Shown: positions 1 through 10,407 of the stretch, one piece after another
Numbering within the stretch: position 1 is the stretch's first letter
Layout: each line of letters opens with the position of its first letter
NCBI GenBank assembly: GCA_022605955.1
Contig: JAKCOZ010000003.1
Coordinates: 61,876,179-61,940,178, forward strand
DNA length: 64,000 nt
Direction of reading: 5' to 3'
Source of the DNA: Rallus limicola
Taxonomy: Eukaryota; Chordata; Aves; Gruiformes; Rallidae
Position numbers and translations under genes: made by a program
Notes under the pieces: generated by a model
The model's input: only the letters and a program-made list of their open reading frames with translations
Database searches by the model: none
Told to the model about the DNA's origin: nothing

Positions 1-159
1 TACAGATGCAAGGTGCTGCACCACATGGGGTGAAGAAATGAAGCCTGCCTCCCCTGTGTAGGACCAGTCCCAAACACTCAGAGACACCAGTGGAACCCCA
101 CGCCAGTCACAGGAGCTCCCCACTCTGTGCTTATCTACCTATGCTGCCAATGGGTTCCT
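1..159. other. Unique sequence, nothing recognised
   Basis: No repeat, gene or RNA feature is visible before the CR1 fragment that begins near position 160. Confidence 0.6.
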
Positions 160-740
160 ACAGTGCATTAAAAGGAGCATGGCCAGCAGGTCAAAAGAGG
201 TGATCCTCCCCCTCTACTCTGCCCTGGTCAGGTCCCACCTGGAGTATTGTGTCCAGTTCTGGGCTCCCTGGTATAAAAAGGACAGGGATCTCCTGGAGAG
301 AGTCCAGAGGAGGGCTACAAAGATGATTAAGGGCCTGGAACATCTCCCCTACGAGGAAAGGCTGAGTGAGCTGGGACTGTTCAGCCTTGAGACAGGAGAC
401 TGAGAGGGGATCTGATCAATTTTTATCAATATCTGAAGTGTGGGACACGGGGAAACGGCCAGCTTCTTTTCAGTGGTGTGTGGAGACAGGACAAGGGGCA
501 ATGGCCTCAAGTTGGAGCACAGGAAGTTCTGCACCAATCTGCAGAACTTCTTCACAGTGAGAGTGACAGAGCCCTGGAACAGGCTGCCCAGGGGGGTGAG
601 GAGTCTCCTTCTCTGGAGAGATTCCAGACCTGTCTGGATGCCTCCCTGTGTGACCTGTCCTGAGGAATCTGCTTTGGCAGGGGGGTTGGACCTGATGGTC
701 TCTGGAGGTCCCTTCCAGCCCCTACAGCCTGTGAATCTTT
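160..740 (+). repeat. CR1 LINE, 5'-truncated 3' fragment
   Basis: This is the last 580 bp or so of a CR1 non-LTR retrotransposon in plus orientation. It opens with the end of the reverse-transcriptase ORF (ATGGCCAGCAGGTCAAAAGA), runs through the CR1 C-terminal region and closes with the conserved 3' block (GGTCTCTGGAGGTCCCTTCC then CCCCTACAGCCTGTGAATC). 5' truncation is the rule for CR1. The terminal ATTCTRTGA repeats are degraded, so the exact 3' edge is uncertain by about 10 bp. A related copy lies in minus orientation at 4064-5672. Confidence 0.93.
179..663 (+). pseudogene. CR1 ORF2 C-terminal remnant
   Basis: This is a broken piece of the CR1 polyprotein, C-terminal to the reverse-transcriptase catalytic core. 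Positions 179-391 read in one frame and include the family hallmarks [30 protein letters not shown] and [14 protein letters not shown]. The frame is lost near 391-400; the family sequence [13 protein letters not shown] resumes in another frame at 400. It shifts back for [13 protein letters not shown] and VRVTEPWNRLPRGV (about 490-600), then again for ESPSLERFQTCLDASLCDLS ending at 663. At least three indels and the missing N-terminal catalytic domains make it non-functional. No promoter or host function is suggested. Confidence 0.88.
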
Positions 741-2019
741 GCTTTTCTCAACGTGAAGGTGGGAGACTGCATGCTGGAGTCACACCCGGAGTCACTCCTG
801 AGTGTCACGACTAAAACAAGCTCCGAGAAGATGCCATTTCTTTGAGTTGGAATATGGTGGGTTTGGAACGTCTTGGTCCAACATGCTTTTGCCTCATCCA
901 GCACAGGTTCTGGGGGAAAGAGTATGGTCCAGATTAACTTTAGTCTGCACTCAGAGGTTTTGCTTCCCACCAGCACTCCAGCAACTCAGTTCCTGCTGTA
1001 GCATATGGGATGTGGGGTCACAGCTGAGAGGGCTGAGCAGTCAGTCATCTCCTTCCCCAAAACTAGTCTTTCTCCAGCCCTGTCTGGCAGACTTGTTGTT
1101 CTTGAAGATTCCCCAAAATAGCAAGTCTACTTCTCTCCAGATAGTCAGCAAACACTTAATTCCTGTCACTTTGATTTACTTGCATCTTGCTTGAAATCCC
1201 CTTCCTGCAGTTTAAACCTGTTTCTTCTTTCCTGTCCAATGGCTATGGATCGTTCCAGCCATCTCCGCAACCTCATGACTATTCTCCAGCCTCTACACAG
1301 CCTCTTCTCCCCCACAACCCCGGGCTTTCTGCCTCTCTCTACAGGTCATGTTGGAGCAACACAGGTAGACATTCAGACACAAACACACTGAGAGAAGCAG
1401 ACACCCAAGAGATACGTGCACATGGGCTTGCACACCCACGCATGTGTGCTCCCAAGCATGCACGCACTTCAGTCCAGCCTTTTCCTCTGTAAGCATCCTT
1501 TGCAAGCCACACAAATCTCTAAGCTGTCAGAGAGAGAACCAGCTCTTCCAAAACCCCAGGTGCCACGGGCTGTGCAGCCCTTGTGGAAAATCCTCTTAGC
1601 ATTCGAGAGGGGGGAAAAAGAAATCAGCAAAAAACAGTTGTAAAACTCTCCCTACTCCTTGGCTTCCTATGAGTCTGGCTGACCAGCAGAGAGACAGCAA
1701 ATAGAGTGTCCACGCACCCTGGTGCATGATAATGTTTGGGGCAGATTCCACAGAATCAGAGGAAATTTTGTTAGAAATGTGGCGTGCAAAGAGGTACTGC
1801 AAGTTCCAGCTGGTTTGAATTTTCTCTGTATTTATAAAAAATAAATTGATACTTTATTACCTAATCAAAGTAGCTACTCATGCGTTTTTGCCTCCCCCTC
1901 CCTCCTCAAATTTAGCACGGGTGTTTCAGATGCTAATATAGAGCTTGCAAAAGAACAAGAGAGCCTTTCTGTAAGACCTTTTAAAGACTCTTAGAGGATG
2001 CTTAATAAAGAGGCTGTGT
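741..2019. other. Unique sequence, no gene seen
   Basis: No coding similarity or interspersed repeat was recognised. A short CA/CG-rich alternating stretch lies at about 1405-1470 (CACATGGGCTTGCACACCCA and neighbours). The overlapping open frames of 60-130 codons here resemble no protein family. Confidence 0.5.
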
Positions 2020-2155
2020 GGGGTGGTGTCTGGGTCAAGGGCTTGACAATCAGGATACTTGGATTCCTTCCCAGCTCTGGCAGAGCTCCAGAGCAAATGC
2101 TCCAATGCTCTGTGACTCAGTTTCCCCCTCTACATAGTGAGATTATAAACCTACC
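2020..2155 (+). repeat. MIR-like SINE relic
   Basis: The order of short matches follows the MIR core SINE: a GTGGTGTCTGGGTCAAGGG start, then ATACTTGGATTCCTTCCCAG (for the 'acctgggttctagtcctgg' block), CTCTGTGACTCAGTTTCCCC and finally CTACATAGTGAGATTATAAA (for the 'catctgtaaaatggggataa' tail). MIRs were amplified early in amniote history, so heavy divergence is expected. The call is by eye from remembered family landmarks, not from an alignment. Confidence 0.72.
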
Positions 2156-4063
2156 CTTTCCTTTCCTGTACTTTGACAGGGCTTTAAGTGCAACCTGAGA
2201 GGTACAAATTGTCCCTGGTGCTGCCACCACCCCTCATCCTCCATCCAACCAATTATTGCACCACGTTCCCTGTAGCGCTGACTGCTGCAGCCCCAGCCCA
2301 AGGCTGAGCCCAGGCTCTCTGGCCAACACTCCTGCCTGGTGCTCAAGGACTTTGAGCTGTTCTGGTCACCAGTGTTTGCAAAACCCAGGGCTCCCTGGAT
2401 GCAGTTTAGGGCACGAGTGGAGATGCAGGATTAGCTCCTTGTGCAGGTGACCTGACACTGCACTAGCTTTCCAGACGGGGTCTACTTCAGTTTTCAGATA
2501 AGTTGGTGGCAAATAAGATTTTGGCTCACTGACATCGCCAACATGAACAAAAAGAAACAGTGGATTTTACTCACAGATTCAACTGGAGACTGGCTGGAGG
2601 GTTAGAGAATTGTGTTTTCTTTCCATGTGAGCAAATGTCGTGGAGAGCAAAATTTTTTTTTTACTTTTGGCAGAATTTTCAGCAGACAGTTCCTCACCCT
2701 ACTTATAGTAGCTGCATATTTTGGTGGGAAAATAAAAAAAACCCAGGAAATAAACTTCTCTTTTTTTCCCTAGTAGAAACAATCTATTTGTGTAAAAAAA
2801 AGAAGAAAAAAACTCAATTTGCATAAAAGTAAAGATAAACACTCTGGGGTTTTTATCTTCACATGTAAAACCAGCATCAGGTGCTTTTATTGACAGTGGT
2901 GTCCTCAGCACTGCTTTTATAGAAGCAGATGGTGGCATCTGCCTGGGATCAGTGCCCTGCATTGCCAGCCCTGCAAGCACCACCACCCCTCCCAGCTGCA
3001 GACGCAGTCTGAGGCCAGCAAGTGGCATTCCCCAAGACACTGACAAATTTCAATTTGGATTTTGTAAGGAAAGGAGGAAAAAAAAGAAAAAAGTGGATCA
3101 CTTCTGCATGAGGGAAAGAAAACCTGCCACAGCTCTGAAAAGAGCTTTGGGAAGAGCCACTCCTAAGGGAAAGATTGTGTCCCTTTGAAGGACCCAGAGG
3201 GGTTGGGAAGTACTTGCAATGCTCCCACTTTACAGAGCACAGAAGGAAAGTGTCCTGCAAGATCCCTCTTCAACCAGATGCAGACTTGCTTTCATCCTCA
3301 TGCGTTTCTCCCTTTGGCATTACCAGCTGATGTACCTGGGTATCTTTTTGCCTTGCACCTAGGTCTGTGAGGACATGCCGACCCTGGTGCCTAGCAGACC
3401 ACTGCCACCAGCCCAAGCACACAGCTCTGCCAGCACAGCCACTGTCTAGCATAGGGCTGTGATAACTATAATGCATAATTAGGACAGAAACTCCAGGCAC
3501 TGGCTGAGAGCAGGAAGGAATTGTTCCCCTTGAGCAGGCTTGTCTGGATAAATTCTGATTTGTTTCTTTTGTCTTTGTGTCATTTGTTGGATATGGATGA
3601 TACACCAGGCAATTAAAGAGGAGGGACTTTTTTGAAGCATGTACCTTGCCATGATTACACTGAGACCGTGCTCCTGACATGGAAGACAATTCTTCTCACA
3701 TTATGTAGACAGAACCCTGGTGTACTTGCTGGTCAAGTCTTAGCCAGGACAGGAGAATGAAACATCTCTTCATCCTCAGGCACAAGAGAGTGTTCAGACT
3801 GATGTACACTTCTGTCTGCAGAGGTACCTGGCCATCGCCCAGGAAATACAGTTAGAAAGAGCAATTCATACAGCAGCCTGTACAGGAGGTCAAGAAGATA
3901 CAACCCCAAGACCATACAGGTTGTCCTCATGTGATGCAACAAGCTTAGGGGAAAGCTGGGTTTAATGTATATGAAACCATGAAGGTTGTCATGTAGTTAG
4001 GTATTTTCAGTTCCATCGAATATATGGTATGGGGAGACACTGTTATGCCATTTCAGATTCTTA
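2156..4063. other. Unique sequence, no gene seen
   Basis: No gene or transposon was recognised. There are A-rich patches at about 2793-2817 and 3076-3093. The stretch contains only short open frames without family resemblance. Confidence 0.5.
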
Positions 4064-4275
4064 GAGTCACAGAATTGTAGGGGCTGGAAGGGACCTCCAG
4101 AGACCATCAGGTCCAACCCCCCTGCCAAAGCAGGTTCCCCAGGACAGGTCACACAGGGAGGCATCCAGATGGGTCTTGAGTCTCTCCAGAGAAGGAGACT
4201 CCACACCCCCCTGGGCAGCCTGTCCCAGGGCTCTGTCACCCTCACCATGAAGAAGTTCTTCTGCATATTGGTGCA
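4064..4275 (-). repeat. CR1 LINE 3' end, minus strand (first half of a split copy)
   Basis: Read on the minus strand this is the CR1 3' terminus. On the plus strand it shows AGAGTCACAGAATTGTAGGG, CTGGAAGGGACCTCCAGAGA and CCAGGACAGGTCACACAGGG. It also holds the reverse complement of the ORF end (VRVTEPWDRLPRGV, then ESPSLERLKTHLDASLCDLS in a shifted frame). The copy stops abruptly at GCATATTGGTGCA, and the CR1 sequence continues at 5310. The two parts are one CR1 split by the LTR at 4276-5309. Confidence 0.93.
4271..4275. repeat. Left target-site duplication of solo LTR (GTGCA)
   Basis: Five bases directly before the LTR start. They match the right flank GTGCG (5310-5314) except for the last base. 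The intact CR1 has GTGCG here, so the left copy fits a CpG-to-CpA transition after insertion. Confidence 0.7.
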
Positions 4276-5309
4276 TGTCATGGTTCTGTGTGGCTGGGTT
4301 CTGATGGAAGAGGGTGGCTCAGGGGTGGCTTCTGCAAGGAGCAGCCAGAAGGTCTCTGCAGGCCCCACTGAGCAAACACCAGCCAGCTCAAGGCCGGACC
4401 TGCCACTGACCAAGGCCGAGCCCATCAGTGAGGGTCACAGCACCTCTGGGAGTCACATTTAGGAAGAAAAAACAGCAAGCAGCTGCTTTTTGCCCCCAGA
4501 GAAGGGAGTGAGAAGATGTAAGGAGCTGTGCAGGCACCAAAGCCAGGGAAGTAGGGGAGGAGGTGTCCCAGGTGCCAGAAAGAAAGATGCCCCTGCAGCC
4601 CCTGGAGAAACCCATGGTGGAGCAGGGTTCCCCTCACAGTCTATGGATAGTGAAGGAGAGCAGAGATTTCATTTGCAGTCTGTGGAGAGACCGACCCATG
4701 CTGTAGCAGGTTTGCTGGGGGACTTGTGACTCTGGGGGACCAGGCTGTAGCAGTCTGGGCCTGAAGGTCAGCACCCCATGGAAGGGAGCCATACTGAAGC
4801 AGTTTGTGAGGAGATGATGCCCTGACAGAAAGGACTCATGGAGATGTTAGTGGAGGACTACCTGCCATGGGTGGGAGCCAATGGTGCAGCAGGGGAAAGG
4901 GGTGAGGAATGCACCCCCCAGCCAAGAAAGAGACCAAAACCGTCATTCCCCCAGTCCCTGGCCCTCCCTGTGCCACAATGGGGGGAAGAAGGGAGCAAAA
5001 TGACTCAAGTGCAGCCTGCTAAGAAGGGAGGGGTGGGGGAGGTTCATTATGATCTAGTCGCACTTCTCATTACCTGACTTTCGTGTCACTGGGGGTGCAG
5101 GGCAGGGTCATCAATCAGAGAGTTTTCTCTCCTTTATTCTGTGCTGAGTCTGTTCTGCCCATGATGCTGATTGTGGAATGATCTCTCCCTGTCCTTATCT
5201 CAACTCCTGAACCTCTTAATACGTATTTTCTCCTCTGTCCAGCTGAAAATGGGAGTGATGGAGCAGCTCTGGTGGGTGTCTGACCTCCAGCCAGGGCTAA
5301 ACCACCACA
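4276..5309 (+). mobile_element. Solo LTR of an avian endogenous retrovirus, nested in CR1
   Basis: This 1034-bp element starts with TGTCATGG and ends with CCACCACA, so it has the 5'-TG...CA-3' ends of a retroviral LTR. It lies between the two halves of one CR1 copy and is flanked by GTGCA/GTGCG. The U3-like part holds a degenerate reiterated CCCATGSTGKAGCAG motif between 4611 and 4892. The last 120 bp (from GTCCTTATCTCAACTC at 5191 to CAGGGCTAAACCACCACA) resemble the end of the LTR at 40679-41082, which suggests related families. I recognise the layout as a common bird LTR but will not assign a library name or ERV class; the 5-bp duplication is one clue. No internal gag, pol or env sequence is present, so this is a recombination relic. 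No clear TATA box or AATAAA signal remains. Confidence 0.85.
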
Positions 5310-5314
5310 GTGCG
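5310..5314. repeat. Right target-site duplication of solo LTR (GTGCG)
   Basis: Five bases immediately after the LTR end. They are the unmutated form of the target in the CR1 sequence. Confidence 0.7.
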
Positions 5315-5672
5315 GAACTTCCTGTGCTCCAACTTGAGGCCATTGCCTGTTGTTCTGTCCCCACAAACCATTGAAAAGAGGCTGACTATTTCCCTTGGTG
5401 TCCCACAGTTCAGACATTGATCAGATCCCCTCTCAGTGTTCTTCTCTCAAGGCTGAACATTCCCAGCTCACTCAGCCTTTCCTTGTTGGGGAGATGCTCC
5501 AGGGCTTTAATTCGTAGCCTCTACTGGACTCTTTCCAGGAGATCCCTGTCTTTTTTGTACTAGGGAGCCCAGAACTGGACACAATACTCTAGGTGGGGTC
5601 TGACCAGGGAAGAGTAGAGAGGGAGGATCACCTCCTTTGACTTTCTGGCCATGCTTCTTTTGATGCACCCCA
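5310..5672 (-). repeat. CR1 LINE, minus strand (second half of a split copy)
   Basis: This continues the CR1 copy interrupted at 4275. Reading the minus strand from 5672 down gives the region encoding the C-terminal part of ORF2. On the plus strand the landmarks are TTCCTGTGCTCCAACTTGAG, CTCACTCAGCCTTTCCTTG, GGAGATCCCTGTC, GGAGCCCAGAACTGGACACA and GATCACCTCCTTTGACTTTC. The 5' truncation near 5672 falls within about 15 bp of the homologous truncation point of the copy at 160-740. Stops and small indels make it dead. Confidence 0.92.
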
Positions 5673-7307
5673 TTACACAGAGAACAAACATAAATGAATG
5701 AGGACCAAATGCTGTGGTGAAGCCGTCTGAGAAACCTATTCTTCAACTGGAGATAAGATCTAGCTGCTGGAGCTCAGCACCACTGATGCCTTGAGTTTTC
5801 AAGACACTGCAAGGCAGACCAGAGGCATGTCTAGCTGGTAGGGAGGAGAGGGCAGGGGACAGGCAATAGACAGACCCTTCCTTGAGAAGACAGGAAAAGA
5901 CCAGGGGCTGTGTATTTAGCAAAGCAAAACACCCCTTAATAATTCCAGGTTTCTTTCCTCATACTGTTGGCTCATGAAGCAAGTTGAACACTTTCAACAC
6001 CTGGCTGAGCTTTGCTTTTCATCTCATGTCAAATCCACTGTCTGGAGACATTTGTTTTGTTTTCATTTATTCCAAAGTCCTGGCCTAAGCTATGGGGGAG
6101 ACTTTTCCAGTAGGTGCCTGTGTGGCAAGAAAGGAGGAACTCAGTCAGTGACTCAGCATCTTACTAACAAGGAGAAATTAAAACCTAACGTGACTTCATG
6201 CAACCAAATGCAGTGAAACAGGCCCTTGATCTAATCAGCGCTTTCTAAAGGAATTAAATGCCAATCTATTTTAAAATGCATTTCACTGTGACTTAATGAG
6301 GGCAACAGGGAAAAATCAATTGGTCGTGTAATTTGGAATTTCAATAATATAAACAATAAATGCTAATTAGGAACACTCTTATTAATGTCATAAAATTCTT
6401 GGACAGATTGTAGACACATAATTAAAGTTTGACGATGCTGCTTGAAGAGTTTGAGGCCTGACAGCACTTGCTGGGGTATGGACAGGGAGTGGGATACAGG
6501 GTGTCTGCTCAAGGCTGTATCATTGCAGGGAGATGAAGGGTTCTGGGTGGGATGGAAAGCACTGAGATAGAGGACCACCCCAAGGTAGCTGAGATCCTCC
6601 AGAGCTGTACAGAGCCAAGAACATGTAGCTGTGTATCCTTGTTTGTACCAACAGTGGTATCCAGTGTTTATTCCAAATCCTTGAGACTTGCATGACCACC
6701 ATTAATGCAGTGTAGGAGTCGACTTCTCTCCTGCTACGCTTCTAAAAATTATGGGTGTGAATGTGCAGTGTCACTCAGATTTGGGTTCCTGCAGCTCCTC
6801 CAAATGCAGAGCCAACTCCTCTGATGGTGGAGGGGAGTCTGCTCTGTAAGCCAAGATGTCTGCTCTGGCAGCGTAAGAGACGTGAGCTCTAATTAAAACT
6901 ATTCACTTTTAATGTCTAAAGGAAGGTGACACATCTAACACTGCTAAGGAACAACTCATGTCTGCATGTAGGTGTTTTAAGGAAGGTGATCGTTTCGGAG
7001 CTCTGACTCTCTCCCTTCTCATCACAGGTTTTCCTAGAAACTGTTTTTCTATAATGCAACTAAAAGAGAAAAAACAACAAAGTTTGAAAACTAATGTATC
7101 AGTATTTATTGTTTCAAATTTTTAAGCAAGAGATTCTCTTCCCACCCACTCCACCAGTTTAAATGTTCCCTTGAAAATTATAGTTTTCTAAGTTTGGGGG
7201 CATTAACGTTACTTCTTCTTGCACTACCCCCCCTGATGCTATTATTCTTTCCCTTCTTCTACATCTTTTTTCTTCAAAGTGAGAGAAAAGAAAATGGGAA
7301 AAATGAC
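5673..7307. other. Unique sequence, no gene seen
   Basis: No gene or transposon was recognised. The block at about 6160-6410 is listed separately as a candidate regulatory element. Confidence 0.5.
6160..6410. promoter_or_regulatory. Candidate conserved non-coding element
   Basis: AT-rich and free of recognisable repeats, with several homeodomain-type cores: GATCTAATCAGC, GAATTAAATGCC, CTTAATGAGG, AAATGCTAATTAGG, plus CAATAATATAAACAATAAA with Fox/Sox-like cores. Such clusters are typical of developmental enhancers in gene deserts, but AT-rich DNA produces these cores by chance. Conservation was not tested. Confidence 0.25.
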
Positions 7308-7321
7308 AAAAAAAAAAAAAA
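7308..7321. repeat. Poly(A) tract
   Basis: A run of 14 A within a wider A-rich stretch (7283-7335). No element with target-site duplications was recognised upstream. Confidence 0.8.
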
Positions 7322-10300
7322 GAGTAAAAATCAAGAATTACTAAACTGAAAATTACTTTATTTAATGTGCCACCACAGAGGAAGAGATGTGGTGTTTGCA
7401 GAGCTTTTGGAAACTTCCAGGAAGCAATGTGTTACTGAAAAGTTTGCTCTCTCTCCTTTACCCAGAAACATTTTCTGTTCCCAGCCAGATCTCCCTGTGC
7501 AATCACCACTGCAGGGTGTACCCAGAAGCTACATTTCTTTACCCACCCACTAGTGAAACAGGCTGCTTCTCACACCTGCATGTGCAGGGTACCACTGAAG
7601 CTGGCTCCTGTGGGCTCCATCCAGACCCTCTGGGGATGAAAGGGCATCACTGATGGCAGGTGACCTGCCTCCCCAAAGTTAGGGTTCTTACTGCTAACTC
7701 GCTCTTTGTGGTTAACCTGTTTATTTAAGCACAGGGTTGGGTCTGCAGGACTGGGCTGCAGAAGAGCTGCAGAGAAGGTGTCAGCTCATTCTGGGTTCCA
7801 TTCACTTTTCTGCTGTTGCCCTGGGAAGTGGGAGGGAGCTGCAGTCTCTGCATTTCCACCAGGAGCCATTCCTGTCCCCAGGCATCGATCCCTGTGATTA
7901 GTCCCCTCGTATTTTCCTCCTGCTGCAGAAGCAAAGCAAAACCAATCACCCCTGAGCAGCAGACACCCCTCCCTGGAAAAGATAAATGGGTGACACCGGG
8001 ATTTTACCCCTGCCCCCATCTCAGCTCCCTGCCTTCAGGACTGAGTTAAGGGACCAAAGTGTGCAGGAATTGGTACCATGTGCTCACGCCGCCTTCCCGG
8101 AGATTAGCCCCATATGGGGAGAGAGCTGCGTTCCCCTCCATTTGGGATGGGGGTTGATCTAAATGTGTAGCAGGCATTCTTCGAATATATGTGACAGCCC
8201 AGGAGATAGACTTCAAACGTCACCAAAACCGGCCCCTTCTCATTGATCTTTGAAATACAGACCCTGGCTTATTATGCTGTAAATATACTTTTAATACACA
8301 GTGTTATGGTCTTAAAATATGTTCCTACCTGACTGTAGGCTCTGCGTTTCCTGACAACGGGTCTCTCTGGCTGTATTTTAAATGTATGGAGTATGGTCCC
8401 AGGTCACTTCACCATTAACCCTGTGAATTGCCCCACAGATTTAGGGTTGGACACTGCACGGGCTGTAGGACAAGGATATGAAGCTGTGCAGCTCACTGCC
8501 AAAAAACACACTGAAAGCAGCATCTCAGCAGGATCCATAGTCCAGCTGATGGGCTCTTGGTGTTGTCTGAGGTTATTTGTACCAGTAATAAAGGACCACC
8601 AGCTATCAATCTTAGGGACAGCACGTTTTGGGAAGGCCTTTACACTTCATGCTCTATGCATCAGTGGGAAAACTGTAGGGTTTGCCTGCCAGCTGTACAC
8701 TCATGTCTTCCTCCAAGATGTCTACTAATGGCTGTGTAATCCCAGACTGCCCTTCAGTTGGAGTCAGCATGGTGTATGGCCTCTAGGATGGAGGGATCCA
8801 AATGACAGCCTGCCACCAATGCATCACTTCATCCTTTTAATAGATTTTTCCAACCCAACTGTTGAAGTCAGTCAAAATTGTTGAGAACAGGCAGATGGCA
8901 GATTTTTCTCCCAAATACTTTGAGACAGGAGTGGTGTGATGCTGTTTGAGATTTGATTTTTGGTAAGTAAGAAGTTATTTGCTAGAAGAACTTGTTGCAG
9001 AAAGCAGGCTGAGATCAAGCAATCGCTGCCAGCTTTGGTTCAAATTCAAATAGCAGTAGGCAATAAGAGGTCTACAATTAAGATTTCTGAGGACAAATAT
9101 TGTGACATGAAGAGATCTCCATGGTGTAGCAAACTGCACTGAATAGGGTAATGACTGGATCTAGTTAAAATGAGCTGTAAATGCCATCTAGAATTTTCTT
9201 GCATAGAAAGCAGAGATCTCAGAGGGAAAGGCTTTTAGGATGAATCCAGTCTCTGAACGGACACAGGGAACACATAGGACATATGTAAGAAATGGGAATA
9301 AAGGCTAGATCAACAGAACAAGCTGCATTGCACAGGTCAGAAAGCAAAGCAATAGGTTGGGCGCAAAGTCCTCTGTGCTCTAAAAATTCCAGAAGTGAAA
9401 AATTTGCTTTTCAGCTAAGATTCCTGGAGTTTTGCTGAAATTCCACAAGAATTAGCTGCCACAGTCACCAAGGCTGGAGTCAGACATCACAACAAATAGG
9501 GGCTACAAATTAATGTGTCTGTGATGGGATCAACCTCTCAACTTCCTGCCATCCTTCATTGAATGAATATATAATCCTATTGTTGCATTAACAGAGTCAT
9601 TTCGCATGACATTTCCTGTTACTAAGAGAAAATCAGGGTAGAAGAAAGCACTGTGCAGCTGTCTGCATTTTCCTTGTATCCTGCTGCCCCTTGGAAATGA
9701 GTGAGCTCATGGAGTTGGCAATGTCTGGTGCTCAAATTCATTGACCAGTAACATCGGCAGCACGACACTGATTAAGAATAAACCTTTATTGAAAATGTGA
9801 GGTTCTTCAATTCAACTTGATATTTTAAGGCCTTGAAGGTGTTTTCTTCTGAGTGCTCCTAATGCCACATACCCATCATTGTGGGTCAGGGAGAACAGCA
9901 GCATGCTCTGGGCAGGTGATGCTGGGCTGTGGCATGGGGTTGCAGTGGGGAAGGACCTTTTCTTAAGGACAGCTTGGCCAGTGATTTAGCAACCACTTGC
10001 TTCTGCCATGGGAGGCAAGGAAAGTCTGAAGAGGAAGGTGGGAACCAGTCTGAGGATGTGAGATCAGAGAAATCTTGCAGCCTTACCAAGCCATGCTTTC
10101 ACACTTCCCTGCGTAAAGGCGAAGTTGATGAAGTGCTTTCTTTGCAGTGATACATGGGATTCTCATGTATCATCTGACTCTCAGAACTACAGCTTTTTTA
10201 GAAGAAAAAGCATCAACTAGTATCTTCAGCATCCAAATCACACAACCAGGTGAGACCACAAGTAGAGATGCACCTTCCCTCTGCATTTGATGTCACTCAA

Positions 10301-10362
10301 CCACGCATTCCTGCCCTCTTAACCTGGTGACCAACCTAAATCAGCCCAAGGCTCAGCAGCAG

Positions 10363-10364
<2 letters not shown>
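7322..10364. other. Unique sequence, no gene seen
   Basis: No gene, RNA or transposon was recognised. A 111-codon open frame at 8393-8728 has no family resemblance. An AT-rich block with Oct/homeodomain-like cores lies at 8240-8370. Confidence 0.5.
8240..8370. promoter_or_regulatory. Candidate conserved non-coding element
   Basis: AT-rich, repeat-free block: CATTGATCTTTGAAATACAG (contains the TCF/LEF-like CTTTGA), GGCTTATTATGCTGTAAATA and CTTTTAATACACAGTG. It is suggested only by composition and motif density. Confidence 0.2.

Positions 10365-10399
<35 letters not shown>
10365..10399. repeat. (TA)n microsatellite
   Basis: Thirty-five bases of uninterrupted TA dinucleotides. Confidence 0.98.

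Positions 10400-10407
<8 letters not shown>

Noticed and set aside
3215..3260. CCCACTTTACAGAGCACAGA, like a reversed MIR tail
   Set aside because: Only one landmark matches and the neighbouring MIR blocks are absent.
4169..4462. 97-codon plus-strand frame crossing the CR1/LTR junction
   Set aside because: It runs antisense through CR1 and into the LTR, so it is an accident of the nested insertion.
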